64,000 nt of DNA from Bacillota bacterium (GTDB lineage Bacteria; Bacillota; Clostridia; Acetivibrionales; JAEXSP01), in assembly GCA_023453795.1 (NCBI GenBank), contig JAEXSP010000026.1, positions 47,583 through 111,582 on the forward strand, written 5' to 3'. How positions within the stretch are numbered: position 1 is the first letter of the stretch; every line of letters begins with the position of its first letter. Positions 17,880 to 27,531 of this stretch are shown here, piece by piece. The notes beneath the pieces were generated by a model. That model saw nothing but the letters and a program-made list of their open reading frames with translations. It did not search any database and was not told the DNA's origin. The translations under genes were made by a program, and so were the position numbers.

Positions 17880-18995
17880 TTAACGCCCCTTCGCTTTTTT
17901 TGCTTCAATTACATCATTTATTATTGTGTAAATCTTTTCAGTAGCGTTTACTATACCCATCTTTTTAGAATTTCTGGCCATCTTGCCCAACTGCTCCCGG
18001 TTCCGCAAAAGATCCATAATCTGCATATACAGTATCCCGCCGGTAAGATCCTTTTCAAGGATTACTACGGCCGCTCCCTGTTCTTCCAAGGCACTGGCAT
18101 TATGTTCCTGGTGGTTGGCAGTTACATATGGCGACGGTATCATGACCGCAGGCACCCCTAATGCCGTAAGCTCGCTTATTGTTATCGCTCCGGCTCTGGA
18201 AACCACAAGGTCTGCCGAAGCCATTACGTCTGCCATATTATAGATATACGGCACAACTTCAAGATGTTGATGCTGTATTGCGGCAAGCCTTTTAGATATT
18301 CCTTCGAATAAAGACTCTCCTGTGGCATATATTATGTCACAGTCCTCTTCCTTATAATCTTCCAACAGCATTTCAACCACAGCATCGTTAAGCTTCTCAG
18401 CCCCTCTGCTGCCTCCGAATATGACTACTATCGAATCGCTCTTGTTTTTCCCGAGTTTTGCTCTTGCTGAGGCCTTATCTGTTTCAAGCATTTCACTGCG
18501 AATAGGGTTGCCGGTATAGACAAGGTTTTTTGCAGATTTAAAAAATTTCTTTGATTCCTGAAAGCTTATCGCAACCGCATCCGCAAACCTTGACAATATC
18601 CGGTTTGTGACACCCGGAAAAGCATTCTGCTCATGTATCACGGTAGGAATCTTCATCATTGAAGCATTAAATACTACCGGCCCGCATACATAACCTCCGG
18701 TGCCGATAACAACATCCGGTTTGAAGCTTTTAATCAGACGCCTCGCCTCGAATATTCCCTGGAACATTTCCTTGATCGAAACGAAGGTATCCAGAGAAAG
18801 CTTTCTTCTGAAGCCTTTAACCTTTATAAGTTCAATTTTGAAGCCTTCCCTTGGAACAAGGCTGGTTTCAAGGCCCCTTTTGGTTCCCACAAACAGTATT
18901 TCCGCATCATTATTTTTTTGCTGTATGTATTTGGCTATCGCAATTCCAGGATTTATATGTCCCGCAGTTCCGCCTCCGGCAATTAGTACTCTCAC
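17880..18995 (-). CDS. murG: UDP-GlcNAc: lipid I N-acetylglucosaminyltransferase
   Basis: Adds GlcNAc to lipid I to make lipid II on the inner face of the membrane. The N-terminal glycine loop is LIAGGGTAGHINPG (MurG GGTGGH-type), followed by GTGGYVCGPVV, HEQNAFPG, the second-domain loop IVIFGGSRGAEKLN and the UDP-binding SRAGAITISEL with E contact. The TTG-opened frame is longer, but GTG at 18995 has GAGGTGGG at proper spacing and matches the family start, giving 372 residues. It starts 11 bases after the spoVE stop. Confidence 0.95.
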   Translation of the reverse strand: MRVLIAGGGTAGHINPGIAIAKYIQQKNNDAEILFVGTKRGLETSLVPREGFKIELIKVKGFRRKLSLDTFVSIKEMFQGIFEARRLIKSFKPDVVIGTGGYVCGPVVFNASMMKIPTVIHEQNAFPGVTNRILSRFADAVAISFQESKKFFKSAKNLVYTGNPIRSEMLETDKASARAKLGKNKSDSIVVIFGGSRGAEKLNDAVVEMLLEDYKEEDCDIIYATGESLFEGISKRLAAIQHQHLEVVPYIYNMADVMASADLVVSRAGAITISELTALGVPAVMIPSPYVTANHQEHNASALEEQGAAVVILEKDLTGGILYMQIMDLLRNREQLGKMARNSKKMGIVNATEKIYTIINDVIEAKKAKGR

Positions 18996-19006
18996 AAGAA
19001 CCCACC

Positions 19007-20131
19007 TCAAATCCTATCATAATTTGAATACTTGGAAATATTCAGAAGTATCCCAACTCCTGCCATCAAGAACATCAAAGATGTACCGCCGTAGCTGATG
19101 AACGGGAGAGTTACACCTGTTGCAGGTATGGATCCTGTAACAACAAGAATATTAAGCAATGCCTGCACTGAAATTAATGCAGTTATCCCCAGTGCAGTAA
19201 GGCTTCCGAATTTATCAGGAGCATTCATAGCTATTTTTATTCCTCTCCAAACAAAGATGAGGAATAGCAAAAGGATTGCCACAACACCAATAAAGCCCAG
19301 TTCCTCTGCCAATATTGCAAAGATATAGTCATTTTGAGGTTCCGGTATGTAAAGAAACTTTTGGAGGCTTTTTCCCAACCCCCTGCCAAAAATTCCGCCT
19401 GACCCTATGGCATATAGAGAGTTAATCGTCTGCCAGCCTGATCCGACAGGATCGGCAAAAGGATCCAGGAACGAAGTTACCCTTGAACGTGCATAAGGCG
19501 AGAATAAGACTACGGCAGTCATTCCTGTCAATACAGGTACAATCATTACCATGAAATGCCTTATTTTTGCTCCGGCGCTGAAAAGAATGATTCCGGCGAC
19601 CAAACCGACAATTATCGTACAGCTTTTATGTGGTTCCAAAAGCAGTAAAACAGCAAAAATGCCCGTAAGCATCAGATAAGGCAAAAGCCCTCTGAAAAAG
19701 GATTCAAGCTGGTCCTTTCTCTTGGAAAGGCTATAAGCAAAGAAAAGGATAAGCGCAAGCTTGGCGAATTCAGACGGTTGAACCTGACTCCAGCTTTGTC
19801 CGGGTATTTGAAGCCAGCGTTGGGCTCCCTTGATTTTAATCCCTATACCGGGTACAAGCACCAGCGCCAATGCTGCGATGCTTCCTGCAAGGAGTATGGG
19901 AGACAGCTTACCAAGCTTCCTATAATCTATGTTCATTGTTATAAGCATGCTTATAAAACCAAACGCAACAGCTATAAGCTGTTTTTTCAGGAAAAAGTAT
20001 GTATCTCCAAACTGGTTATAGGCATACGGCCCACTGGCGCTAAAAACCATTACAGTGCCGATGGCCAGTAAAATAAGTACCGTCATGAATATCCAGAAAT
20101 CGAAAGGCTTTTTGCTCACCGTAGGTTTCAT
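19007..20131 (-). CDS. spoVE: SEDS peptidoglycan polymerase, SpoVE/FtsW type
   Basis: Polytopic membrane glycosyltransferase that polymerises lipid II with its partner penicillin-binding protein, here probably SpoVD encoded upstream. About ten membrane segments. Typical SEDS signatures are present: GAQRWLQIPGQSWSQVQPSEFAK (in part), EPHKSC at the catalytic-Asp-adjacent loop, QNDYIFAILAEELGFIG and PFISYGGTSL. Position between mraY and murG is that of spoVE/ftsW. ATG at 20131 is preferred to a TTG four codons earlier. FtsW and SpoVE cannot be told apart by sequence; a second SEDS gene (rodA) lies at 29.3 kb. Confidence 0.92.
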   Translation of the reverse strand: MKPTVSKKPFDFWIFMTVLILLAIGTVMVFSASGPYAYNQFGDTYFFLKKQLIAVAFGFISMLITMNIDYRKLGKLSPILLAGSIAALALVLVPGIGIKIKGAQRWLQIPGQSWSQVQPSEFAKLALILFFAYSLSKRKDQLESFFRGLLPYLMLTGIFAVLLLLEPHKSCTIIVGLVAGIILFSAGAKIRHFMVMIVPVLTGMTAVVLFSPYARSRVTSFLDPFADPVGSGWQTINSLYAIGSGGIFGRGLGKSLQKFLYIPEPQNDYIFAILAEELGFIGVVAILLLFLIFVWRGIKIAMNAPDKFGSLTALGITALISVQALLNILVVTGSIPATGVTLPFISYGGTSLMFLMAGVGILLNISKYSNYDRI

Positions 20132-20150
20132 ATCCAAGCCCAACCCTTAC

Positions 20151-21143
20151 TCAATATATTTTACTCTGCAGTGCATATAGTCCGATAACGCATAAAACTG
20201 CTGTTACAATCCAAAACACATTAACAACTTTAGTTTCCTTCCAGCCCATCAATTCAAAGTGATGGTGTATGGGAGCCATTTTAAAAACTCTTTTTCCTCT
20301 CAATTTGAACGATATAACCTGTATTGCAACCGATAACAGTTCAACTCCGTATATTGCACACATCAGTACAAGAACTACAGGCGGAAGGTTCATAACTACC
20401 GCAGCCGCACCGACCGCACCGCCCAAAGCAAGAGATCCCGTATCCCCCATAAAAACTTTCGCAGGATGCATGTTGAATGCTAAAAATCCTAGGCACCCTC
20501 CTGCGGTTATCGATGTAAAAACCTTTACATAGTCCCATTCCGGTTTAGTCATTGAAACCGCCGAAAGGGTTATCAATATTATCAACGTAACTCCCGAGGC
20601 CAACCCGTCCAATCCGTCCGTCATATTTGCACCGTTTGTTGTTGACACCAGCAATAGTATGATATACAGAATAAAAATCCATATCCGGTCAAACGAAACA
20701 TTCATGCCCAGGAAATCTATGTTTATTTCCTTTGTCAAGCCGCCGTAAACACAATAAAAAGCGAAAACCGTTGCTACCAGAAGCAAGCCAAACATTTTTT
20801 GTCTGGCACTTAGTCCATCCTTGCTTCTTTTGATTATTTTTATCATATCATCCAAAAAGCCAATAATACCAAATCCAACGGTTACCAGCATAAGCGGAAG
20901 CACCTTGGGAAATGTTCCCGAAAAATATATAAACAATGACATTATTATTATCGGGATGAGAAAAATTACCCCTCCCATCGTTGGTGTACCGGTTTTTTTG
21001 AGATGAGTAGCCGGGCCGTCATCCCTTACGGTCTGGCCGAATTTAAATCTTGTCAGTAAAGGAATCAGCACCGGACCGGTCAACAAAGTCAAAACAAATG
21101 TAGCAGCAAAAACTACTATTTGGATCGAGTTGTAAAAGTTCAT
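20151..21143 (-). CDS. mraY: Phospho-N-acetylmuramoyl-pentapeptide transferase
   Basis: Transfers phospho-MurNAc-pentapeptide to undecaprenyl phosphate, making lipid I. A ten-helix membrane enzyme of 330 residues with the family signatures KKTGTPTMGGVIF, the Asp-rich GFLDDMIK, NMTDGLDGLASG and the HIHHHF-type loop (APIHHHFELMGWKE). It sits between murF and spoVE, 19 bases ahead of the latter, in the dcw operon. Confidence 0.97.
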   Translation of the reverse strand: MNFYNSIQIVVFAATFVLTLLTGPVLIPLLTRFKFGQTVRDDGPATHLKKTGTPTMGGVIFLIPIIIMSLFIYFSGTFPKVLPLMLVTVGFGIIGFLDDMIKIIKRSKDGLSARQKMFGLLLVATVFAFYCVYGGLTKEINIDFLGMNVSFDRIWIFILYIILLLVSTTNGANMTDGLDGLASGVTLIILITLSAVSMTKPEWDYVKVFTSITAGGCLGFLAFNMHPAKVFMGDTGSLALGGAVGAAAVVMNLPPVVLVLMCAIYGVELLSVAIQVISFKLRGKRVFKMAPIHHHFELMGWKETKVVNVFWIVTAVLCVIGLYALQSKIY

Positions 21144-21211
21144 ATGTATATTACCATCCTAATCTGTATATGTGCAAAAGTTGTTTCCGATTTATTGTAT
21201 ACTCATGCTCT

Positions 21212-22594
21212 TTAGTTGTCAATTGAACAAAGGTAGTTGACTATTTCCTCCATCTTCATTCCTCTTGAACCCTTTACAAGAATGGTATCTCCCTTTTTCA
21301 CAAAACCTTTCAGGAATTCATTCACATCCTTGTTGCTTATGAATGAAAATACCTTGTCAGGCATATTTTCCGATTCTGCAGCTCCCGCAGCAATGTTTAA
21401 CGCATTATTTCCTACCGTCAATATATAATCTATGCCTTTGGATACAGCAAACATTCCAACATCTTTATGTGCTTTTTCTGCCCAGTCTCCCATTTCCAGC
21501 ATATCGCCAAGTATTGCCACCGTCCTGTTATTTCCGGCAATATCCTTAAGGACATTAATTCCGGCTTCCATGGATTGCGGACTTGCATTATATGCATCAT
21601 TTATAATTTTGATTCCGTTATGGGATATGATGTTCTGCCTCATCTTGCCCGGTTTGAAATCCGCAATTCCCCTTATAATCTTGTCCATCGGCATACCCAA
21701 CTCTATTCCCGCGGCAATGGCAGCCAAGGCGTTATATACATTATGCACTCCGGGCACCGGCACGCAAATGTGGTATTCGGCATTATTTATTGTAATGTCA
21801 AATTCCGAGCCATTCTCTCCCGAAGTGCTTATGTTTGAAGCCTGGTAATCCATTCCCTCTTCCATGCCGTAGAACAGCGTCCTGAAGCCGAGCAGATTCT
21901 TAAGTCCGTAAAGCAGCTTGTCATCACCGTTGAGTATGACCAGACCGTCCTTATCAAGCCCCTCTAGTATTTCCATTTTTGCTTTTAGTATATTCTGTCT
22001 TGACCCAAGCTTTTCTATATGCGATAAGCCGATATTTGTGATAATGGCTATGTGGGGTTTTACTATCGATGTCAGACTGCTTATTTCACCGAAACCACTC
22101 ATCCCCATCTCTATCACCGCAGCCTCGTGAAAGCTGTCAAGTCTGAGGATGGTAAGCGGAAGACCGATTTCATTATTGAAATTGCCTTCAGTCCTCAATA
22201 CATTGAACCTCTGGTTCAGTACCGAGGCAACCATATCCTTTGTGCTGGTTTTGCCGACACTGCCCGTTATTCCGGTAAACGGAATTTTGAATTTACTCCT
22301 ATAGTACGAAGCGATATCCTTTAGCGCTTGAAGTGTATCTTCTACTTTAATTACTGCTTTGCCGCCGTAGCCGTTATGCTCTTTTTGAGTAATTACGCCT
22401 GCAGCGCCGGCTTCCAGGGATTTTGATATAAAATTATGCCCGTCGAAATTCTCTCCGATTAATGGAATGAAAAGATCTCCCTCACTGATTTTTCTGGAAT
22501 CAGTGGAAATATTCATAAATACTTCATTAATATCACCCGAAACCAGAATCCCATTTACCGCTTTAATTATTTCTTCACACTTTAAGCCCTGCAT
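21212..22594 (-). CDS. murF: UDP-MurNAc-tripeptide:D-Ala-D-Ala ligase
   Basis: Adds D-Ala-D-Ala to the UDP-MurNAc tripeptide in the cytoplasm. The ATP loop is GITGSVGKTSTKDM (about residues 107-120), the central-domain motif is EMGMSGFGEI, and the C-terminal ligase domain carries INDAYNASPQSM and VKGSRGMKME. At 460 residues it is the normal size. AGGAGGG precedes the ATG. It follows murE by about 60 bases. Confidence 0.96.
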   Translation of the reverse strand: MQGLKCEEIIKAVNGILVSGDINEVFMNISTDSRKISEGDLFIPLIGENFDGHNFISKSLEAGAAGVITQKEHNGYGGKAVIKVEDTLQALKDIASYYRSKFKIPFTGITGSVGKTSTKDMVASVLNQRFNVLRTEGNFNNEIGLPLTILRLDSFHEAAVIEMGMSGFGEISSLTSIVKPHIAIITNIGLSHIEKLGSRQNILKAKMEILEGLDKDGLVILNGDDKLLYGLKNLLGFRTLFYGMEEGMDYQASNISTSGENGSEFDITINNAEYHICVPVPGVHNVYNALAAIAAGIELGMPMDKIIRGIADFKPGKMRQNIISHNGIKIINDAYNASPQSMEAGINVLKDIAGNNRTVAILGDMLEMGDWAEKAHKDVGMFAVSKGIDYILTVGNNALNIAAGAAESENMPDKVFSFISNKDVNEFLKGFVKKGDTILVKGSRGMKMEEIVNYLCSIDN

Positions 22595-22656
22595 TTGACC
22601 CTCCTAAATAATTGTCTTTTTTCTTCAGCTATATAAGATTCTCTATCGTTATTTAA

Positions 22657-24111
22657 TTATAACTGGTTTTTGCCCTTATTAAGTATTTCCCGTACTACTT
22701 CCCTTTCATCAAAGTGTATGGTCTTATCCTTAAACGTCTGATAGGTTTCATGCCCTTTTCCTGCCAGAACTATTATATCCTTTGGTTCTGCATGTGTTAT
22801 GGCATGTTTGATAGCCTCACGGCGGTCAACAATCGTTGTATAATCTGCACGGAGTCCTTTTATGCCTTCCTCTATTTCACTTATAATCTCTTCCGGTTCT
22901 TCTGTCCGAGGGTTGTCTGAGGTAACAATTGTATAGTCCGCAAGTCTCCCGGAAATTTCCCCCATGATCGGCCTTTTGGTTCTGTCACGGTCTCCGCCAC
23001 AGCCGAAAACGCAAACAACCCTTGCCGGGGCATATTTTTTTACTGTTGACAGTATGTTTTCAAGGCTGTCGGGACTGTGGGCATAATCAATCATTACTGT
23101 GAAATCCTTTCCGGTGTCTATTATTTCAGCCCTTCCCGGAACACTTACTTTTTTCAGCCCTTCCCTTATATCGTCCATAGGAATATTCATCAAACTGCAT
23201 GCCCCAATGGCGGCTAATGCATTATAAACACTGAATTTGCCGGGTATGTTTACTTTTACTCTTTCATTTCCCCAGGGTGTGACTGCTTTGAATTCCACAC
23301 TGTCAGGATTGTTTATAATACCCTCTGCGCTTATGTCGGCATTCTTATCAATACCGTAGGATGTCAGCCTGCATTCCGCTCTCTTGAATACCTCTTCTCC
23401 ATAGGTGTTATCTATGTTAACAAGTCCCTCTTTGCTTATTTTGAATAATTTTATTTTTGCATTTAAATAGTTCTCAAAACTTTTGTGAAAATCAAGGTGA
23501 TCCCTCGAGAGGTTTGTAAAAATACCGATATCATAGTCGCTGAAGCTTACCCTGTTGAGCTCTAATGCATGGGAGGATACCTCCATTACGACAGTATCGA
23601 CATTTTTTGCTGCCATCTCTGCAAACAGCGACTGAAGCTCATATGATTCAGGTGTTGTTCTTTCAGTGTACAGCACCTCGCCCCCTATGCTGTTTGCAAT
23701 CGTTCCTATCAGACCGACCTTTTGTCCCGATTCCTCCAATATTGCTTTTATCATATATGTGGTAGTTGTTTTTCCTTTTGTCCCTGTAACCCCTATAAGC
23801 GTGAACTTGCCGGACGGATGCCCGAAATATTTGTCTGATACATAAGCAAGCGCTAATCTGGAGTCTTTAACCTTAATTATGGAAACAGCCTCTTCAATCT
23901 GGGTATCCTCTTCAACGACAAGTGCAGCTGCACCGTTTCTCAGAGCATACGGTATATACTCATGCCCATTGGTCTTATAGCCTTTTATGCATATAAAAAG
24001 CGAGCCGGGTTTCACTTTTCTGGAATCATATGCCACACTGCTTATTTCAATATTCAAATTTCCCTTTGCAGCTATGACGTCCAATCCACCGATCAAATCT
24101 TTTAAAATCAT
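22657..24111 (-). CDS. murE: UDP-MurNAc-L-Ala-D-Glu: diamino acid ligase
   Basis: Adds the third residue of the stem peptide. The ATP loop is GVTGTKGKTTTTYM, and the uracil/MurNAc pocket residues and central EVSSHALELNRV are typical. The amino-acid pocket reads DNPRTEEPEEI: the DNPR motif is the signature of meso-diaminopimelate-specific MurE, so the wall should be DAP type. GGAGG six bases before the ATG at 24111 sets the start (484 residues); ten upstream codons in frame are not used. Located between spoVD and murF. Confidence 0.96.
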   Translation of the reverse strand: MILKDLIGGLDVIAAKGNLNIEISSVAYDSRKVKPGSLFICIKGYKTNGHEYIPYALRNGAAALVVEEDTQIEEAVSIIKVKDSRLALAYVSDKYFGHPSGKFTLIGVTGTKGKTTTTYMIKAILEESGQKVGLIGTIANSIGGEVLYTERTTPESYELQSLFAEMAAKNVDTVVMEVSSHALELNRVSFSDYDIGIFTNLSRDHLDFHKSFENYLNAKIKLFKISKEGLVNIDNTYGEEVFKRAECRLTSYGIDKNADISAEGIINNPDSVEFKAVTPWGNERVKVNIPGKFSVYNALAAIGACSLMNIPMDDIREGLKKVSVPGRAEIIDTGKDFTVMIDYAHSPDSLENILSTVKKYAPARVVCVFGCGGDRDRTKRPIMGEISGRLADYTIVTSDNPRTEEPEEIISEIEEGIKGLRADYTTIVDRREAIKHAITHAEPKDIIVLAGKGHETYQTFKDKTIHFDEREVVREILNKGKNQL

Positions 24112-24275
24112 GTTATTCCTCCAAATTAAGCCAACTATCAATATATATTTATGCAGCAGCTGTTACTTCCGTTCACAAGGCTGGCTTAATAAGGCAATGC
24201 AAGAAGATATGACCCGTACAGAGACCTCACCATTATTTAATTTCTATATTCTGTCACATAATTTATTCAAAAATG

Positions 24276-26546
24276 TTACTCATCATTCAATTCTCTCAAT
24301 CTGAGTTCAACATCTATGATAGTACCCTTCGGAACTTTTGTACCAGCGGTCGGCTTCTGCATTGCGACAGTACCTTTGCCGTTAACCTTAATGTTCAATC
24401 CTGCCCGAGCCAGAGTATCCATTGCCTCGCTTTGAGTCCTGTTCATCAAATCCGGCACAACGGTGTTAGCTTCATTCTGCGGCTTATAAGTGTAAAGCAC
24501 TACCGATGACCTTTTTGACAATGTTACGTTTGGTTTCGGCGTCTGCTCCAATATTTCCGTATTATTATTATATCCATTACCTTGGATTTTAAATTCAAGC
24601 CCCATATTTGTAAGGATATTTTTCGCTTCAGCAACCGTCTTGTTTCTCAAATCAGGTATAATAACCTCTTTCGCTAAAAGTTCCTTGTCCTTTTCTGTGG
24701 GGACTCTTTCAACCCCAAGGTAATTCAACGAATCCTCAAGAATTTCCTTTGCAACAAATGCAGATGTAAGTCCTCCTCCGTGCCCGAATGGACCAGTCGG
24801 GTAATCCAGTATAACAAGAACACATATTACCGGGTTGTCTGCCGGTGCAAAAGAGGCAAAGGATGCAATATATCTTTCTGCCTTGTGGCTTCTGCTTTCA
24901 AGGGTTTCGGAGGTACCTGTTTTTCCTGCGACCCTATAGCCGCTGATGTATGCATTGCCGCCGGTACCATGCTCATCGGATACAACACCTTCAAGTATTT
25001 TCCGAAGTGTCTCCGAAGTCTGTTTGGATATGACATTTCTAACTACTTCGGTATCGTAGGTTTTGACGACATTTCCATCTGAATCGGTCAGTTCCTTAAC
25101 CAATCTCGGTTTAAGCAGTTTACCGCCGTTGGCAATGGCAGAATATGCTGTTATTATCTGCAAAGGGGTCACCGTAAAGCTCTGACCGAATGATGCTGTT
25201 GCCATATCAAGTTCGGTTGGCTTCTTGTGTATTTGTCCGATTGCCTCTCCGGGCAGGCAAATACCTGTTTTACGGGTAAAACCGAAGCTCCTTACATAAT
25301 CATAGAATTTACTTATTCCAAGCTTTTGTGCAACTTGAACAAAAACAGGGTTGCAGGAGTTATAGACGCCTCGTGTAAATGTTTCCGTGCCATGCGGCGG
25401 CCTTTTCCAGCAGTGGATGGTTTTGCCCTTGACAACTACAGGAACGTCGCTTAACTGTGTATCAGGGGAAACAACATTTTCCTCAAGTCCAGCCGCGGCT
25501 GTTATTGCTTTAAAAGTAGACCCGGGCTCGTATGTATCCACAACAGCCTTATTCCTGCATACACTTGAAAGTATTTTTTTCCTCTCTTCCAAGGGCATAT
25601 TATTCCAGACCGCCACCTTTTCAGTATCAGTCATATCCATCCAGGATTTGTTTGGATCTTTAACATAGTCATCCCATGACTTCAAGGCTGAGCCAAGAGG
25701 TGCGGCAAATGGTTTATTGGGATCATAATCAGGTTTGGAAACAAGAGCAAGTATATCTCCGCTCCTTGGATCCATGGCAATTACCGTAGCACCATTAAGC
25801 ACTTTATTATCGTCTATGGCCTTATCTAAGGCCTTTTCTGCAAAGAACTGTATTGATTCATCTATTGTCAGTACAACGTTCAAACCGTCCTTGGGATCTA
25901 TATGCTTCTCTTCGCTGAAAGGCAGTTCACGGCTTCTTGCGTCTGTCGAGCTTAGTATCCTGCCCGGAACTCCCTTGAGATATTGATCCATTACAGCTTC
26001 TATTCCATCCAAGCCTTGATTGTCAACACCTGTATAGCCAAGAACATGTGCAGCAAGGGAACCGTTTGGGTAATATCTTTTTGAATCCTCATCTATATAC
26101 AGCCCGTTTATCTTGTTATCCAACGCCCATAATCTTATGCTATCTCCAAGTTTTTTATCTATTTTGCGTTTTATCGTTTCATAACTGCTTCTCTTTATTA
26201 ATTTATTATAAACGTCCTCCTGCTTCAAGCCGAGCATATCTGCCAGTTCCTGAGCAGCCTTTTGCAGGTTTGCCGCTGATGCTCTAAACTGCTGAGGGTT
26301 AACAGATACTTTTTCGGCTGAAGCACTGATTGCAAGAACTTTATAGTTCCTGTCCTTGATAGACCCTCTCATAGGGCTGATCTCACGCCCTCTTGTCTGC
26401 TGCTGGAATGCCATCTGCTTAAATTTATTGCCCTTTACAATTTGTATCCAGCCCGATCTTACCACAAGTACCCCAAATATAATGGAAAAAATAATTAATA
26501 CTGCCAGCAGCCTTCGTTTAATTAATAATCCCGGTCCAGCCATCAT
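24276..26546 (-). CDS. spoVD: SpoVD-type penicillin-binding protein with PASTA domains
   Basis: Class B transpeptidase that cross-links peptidoglycan, partner of SpoVE/FtsW. One N-terminal membrane anchor (RRLLAVLIIFSIIFGVLVV), a dimerisation domain (about 60-240), then the transpeptidase domain with all three motifs: STFK (YEPGSTFKAI), SCN (NSCNPVF) and KTG (VAGKTGTSE). Two PASTA domains close the protein (about 605-672 and 675-745). At 756 residues with PASTA it resembles B. subtilis SpoVD. Two adjacent ATGs follow GGGGGGT; the second, 26543, has the better spacing. It could serve division as well as spore cortex synthesis, since no other ftsI is in the cluster. Confidence 0.93.
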   Translation of the reverse strand: MMAGPGLLIKRRLLAVLIIFSIIFGVLVVRSGWIQIVKGNKFKQMAFQQQTRGREISPMRGSIKDRNYKVLAISASAEKVSVNPQQFRASAANLQKAAQELADMLGLKQEDVYNKLIKRSSYETIKRKIDKKLGDSIRLWALDNKINGLYIDEDSKRYYPNGSLAAHVLGYTGVDNQGLDGIEAVMDQYLKGVPGRILSSTDARSRELPFSEEKHIDPKDGLNVVLTIDESIQFFAEKALDKAIDDNKVLNGATVIAMDPRSGDILALVSKPDYDPNKPFAAPLGSALKSWDDYVKDPNKSWMDMTDTEKVAVWNNMPLEERKKILSSVCRNKAVVDTYEPGSTFKAITAAAGLEENVVSPDTQLSDVPVVVKGKTIHCWKRPPHGTETFTRGVYNSCNPVFVQVAQKLGISKFYDYVRSFGFTRKTGICLPGEAIGQIHKKPTELDMATASFGQSFTVTPLQIITAYSAIANGGKLLKPRLVKELTDSDGNVVKTYDTEVVRNVISKQTSETLRKILEGVVSDEHGTGGNAYISGYRVAGKTGTSETLESRSHKAERYIASFASFAPADNPVICVLVILDYPTGPFGHGGGLTSAFVAKEILEDSLNYLGVERVPTEKDKELLAKEVIIPDLRNKTVAEAKNILTNMGLEFKIQGNGYNNNTEILEQTPKPNVTLSKRSSVVLYTYKPQNEANTVVPDLMNRTQSEAMDTLARAGLNIKVNGKGTVAMQKPTAGTKVPKGTIIDVELRLRELNDE

Positions 26547-26684
26547 GACCCCCCATTTATAAGCACATGCTATTTTATTTGTTATATTTATTAAGTATTA
26601 AGTTGAATATTTTATGTACTCAAGCATTGCAAAAAATACCCGGAATCGTTGGATATATTGCTCGCTTTCAGCTTGGCCCTTATA

Positions 26685-26713
26685 ATCATACCATATATTT
26701 ATATGTATATTAA
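26685..26713 (-). promoter_or_regulatory. Candidate extended -10 promoter for spoVD
   Basis: Minus strand TTAATA, 17-base spacer, then TGG-TATGAT (an extended -10). It lies just after a terminator-like hairpin and about 140 bases before spoVD, so spoVD-murE onward may have its own promoter. The -35 is poor; a sporulation sigma promoter elsewhere in the spacer is an alternative. Confidence 0.4.
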
Positions 26714-26714
26714 T

Positions 26715-26760
26715 AAAAAAAGACTATAGACCGTGTAAATTTATACACCCATCCAAGTCT
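26715..26760 (-). terminator. Terminator or attenuator between ftsL and spoVD
   Basis: Minus-strand hairpin: outer stem AGACT/AGTCT, inner stem GTGTA/TACAC separated by an internal loop, then six T. It lies 50-100 bases after the ftsL stop and would partly isolate mraZ-rsmH-ftsL from the genes below. The rest of the 266-base spacer is AT-rich without a gene. Confidence 0.5.
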
Positions 26761-26812
26761 AAATATATTTTTAGGTTCCAGTATAGTGTTTCTCAAATAC
26801 TATTCACGTTCC

Positions 26813-27304
26813 TTAGTTCAGCAGGCTTGAAATCTCGCCTAACTTATTCGAAAGATAGCCAATAATGCTTTTGTTTCCGCTGCTTTTTGCATAATCACTC
26901 GACACATCCGTATAATCTCTTTCAGGCACATTCACATAGACAACCTGCGCTTTATCAGGCATCTGCATGCCAAGCTTCGACTCTGCAATTTCCTTTATCT
27001 TCTCCAGATCGGTGGTACTCTTTATATCTACCTTAAGTATCTGATTTTCATTTTTCAAGTTATTATATTGAATGTTTGCTTTATTGACACGGTAATTAAG
27101 GTCCGTTATAAGCGAAAACCTGTAAGTGATAAATGCAAACATCACAAATACCGTAATAATGCCAAAGAAAAGCTTGACTTTAAGTTTTCTATTTGATTTG
27201 AACTTCTTTTTTTCCTTAAGAAGCTTGTTTTCTTCATATACATCGTAGTGCACACGTTCTGTCTTTACCGCCGATGTACCGTTAACATATTTTTCCTTAT
27301 ACAA
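26813..27304 (-). CDS. ftsL: FtsL-like cell division protein
   Basis: Small bitopic division protein that helps recruit the septal transpeptidase complex. A basic cytoplasmic tail (about residues 1-45) is followed by one membrane helix (LFFGIITVFVMFAFITYRF) and an extracellular coiled coil (YNNLKNENQILKVDIKSTTDLEKIKEIAE), then MPDKAQVVYVNVPE, which is typical of FtsL C-termini. It has the fixed place between rsmH and the PBP gene. The start is TTG at 27304 with GAGGTG seven bases upstream. Confidence 0.85.
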   Translation of the reverse strand: MYKEKYVNGTSAVKTERVHYDVYEENKLLKEKKKFKSNRKLKVKLFFGIITVFVMFAFITYRFSLITDLNYRVNKANIQYNNLKNENQILKVDIKSTTDLEKIKEIAESKLGMQMPDKAQVVYVNVPERDYTDVSSDYAKSSGNKSIIGYLSNKLGEISSLLN

Positions 27305-27394
27305 TCAAATTCACCTCTTGGCCCTAAAATCACCTGTTAGTGAACAATATACCCGGGGACCGGATTATGCCGGTCCTCGGAAAGCATATGTCCT

Positions 27395-27530
27395 TGTTGA
27401 TTTTCTTTTGTTTCCTGTATTTCTTTTTTCTTTTGTAAATAAAAAGTTTTTTATCCTTTGTGCTATTGTATCTTTTGTATCTTTATATTCTTGTCTTTTG
27501 TGTTTCTTATTTTTCTTCTGTTGTATTTAA
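27395..27530. other. Purine-rich (transcript strand) spacer between rsmH and ftsL
   Basis: On the plus strand the spacer is nearly all T with C/G interruptions of the form CTTTTGT; the transcript is therefore an A-rich purine tract. No gene seen. A similar tract lies between mraZ and rsmH. Confidence 0.5.
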
Positions 27531-27531
27531 A

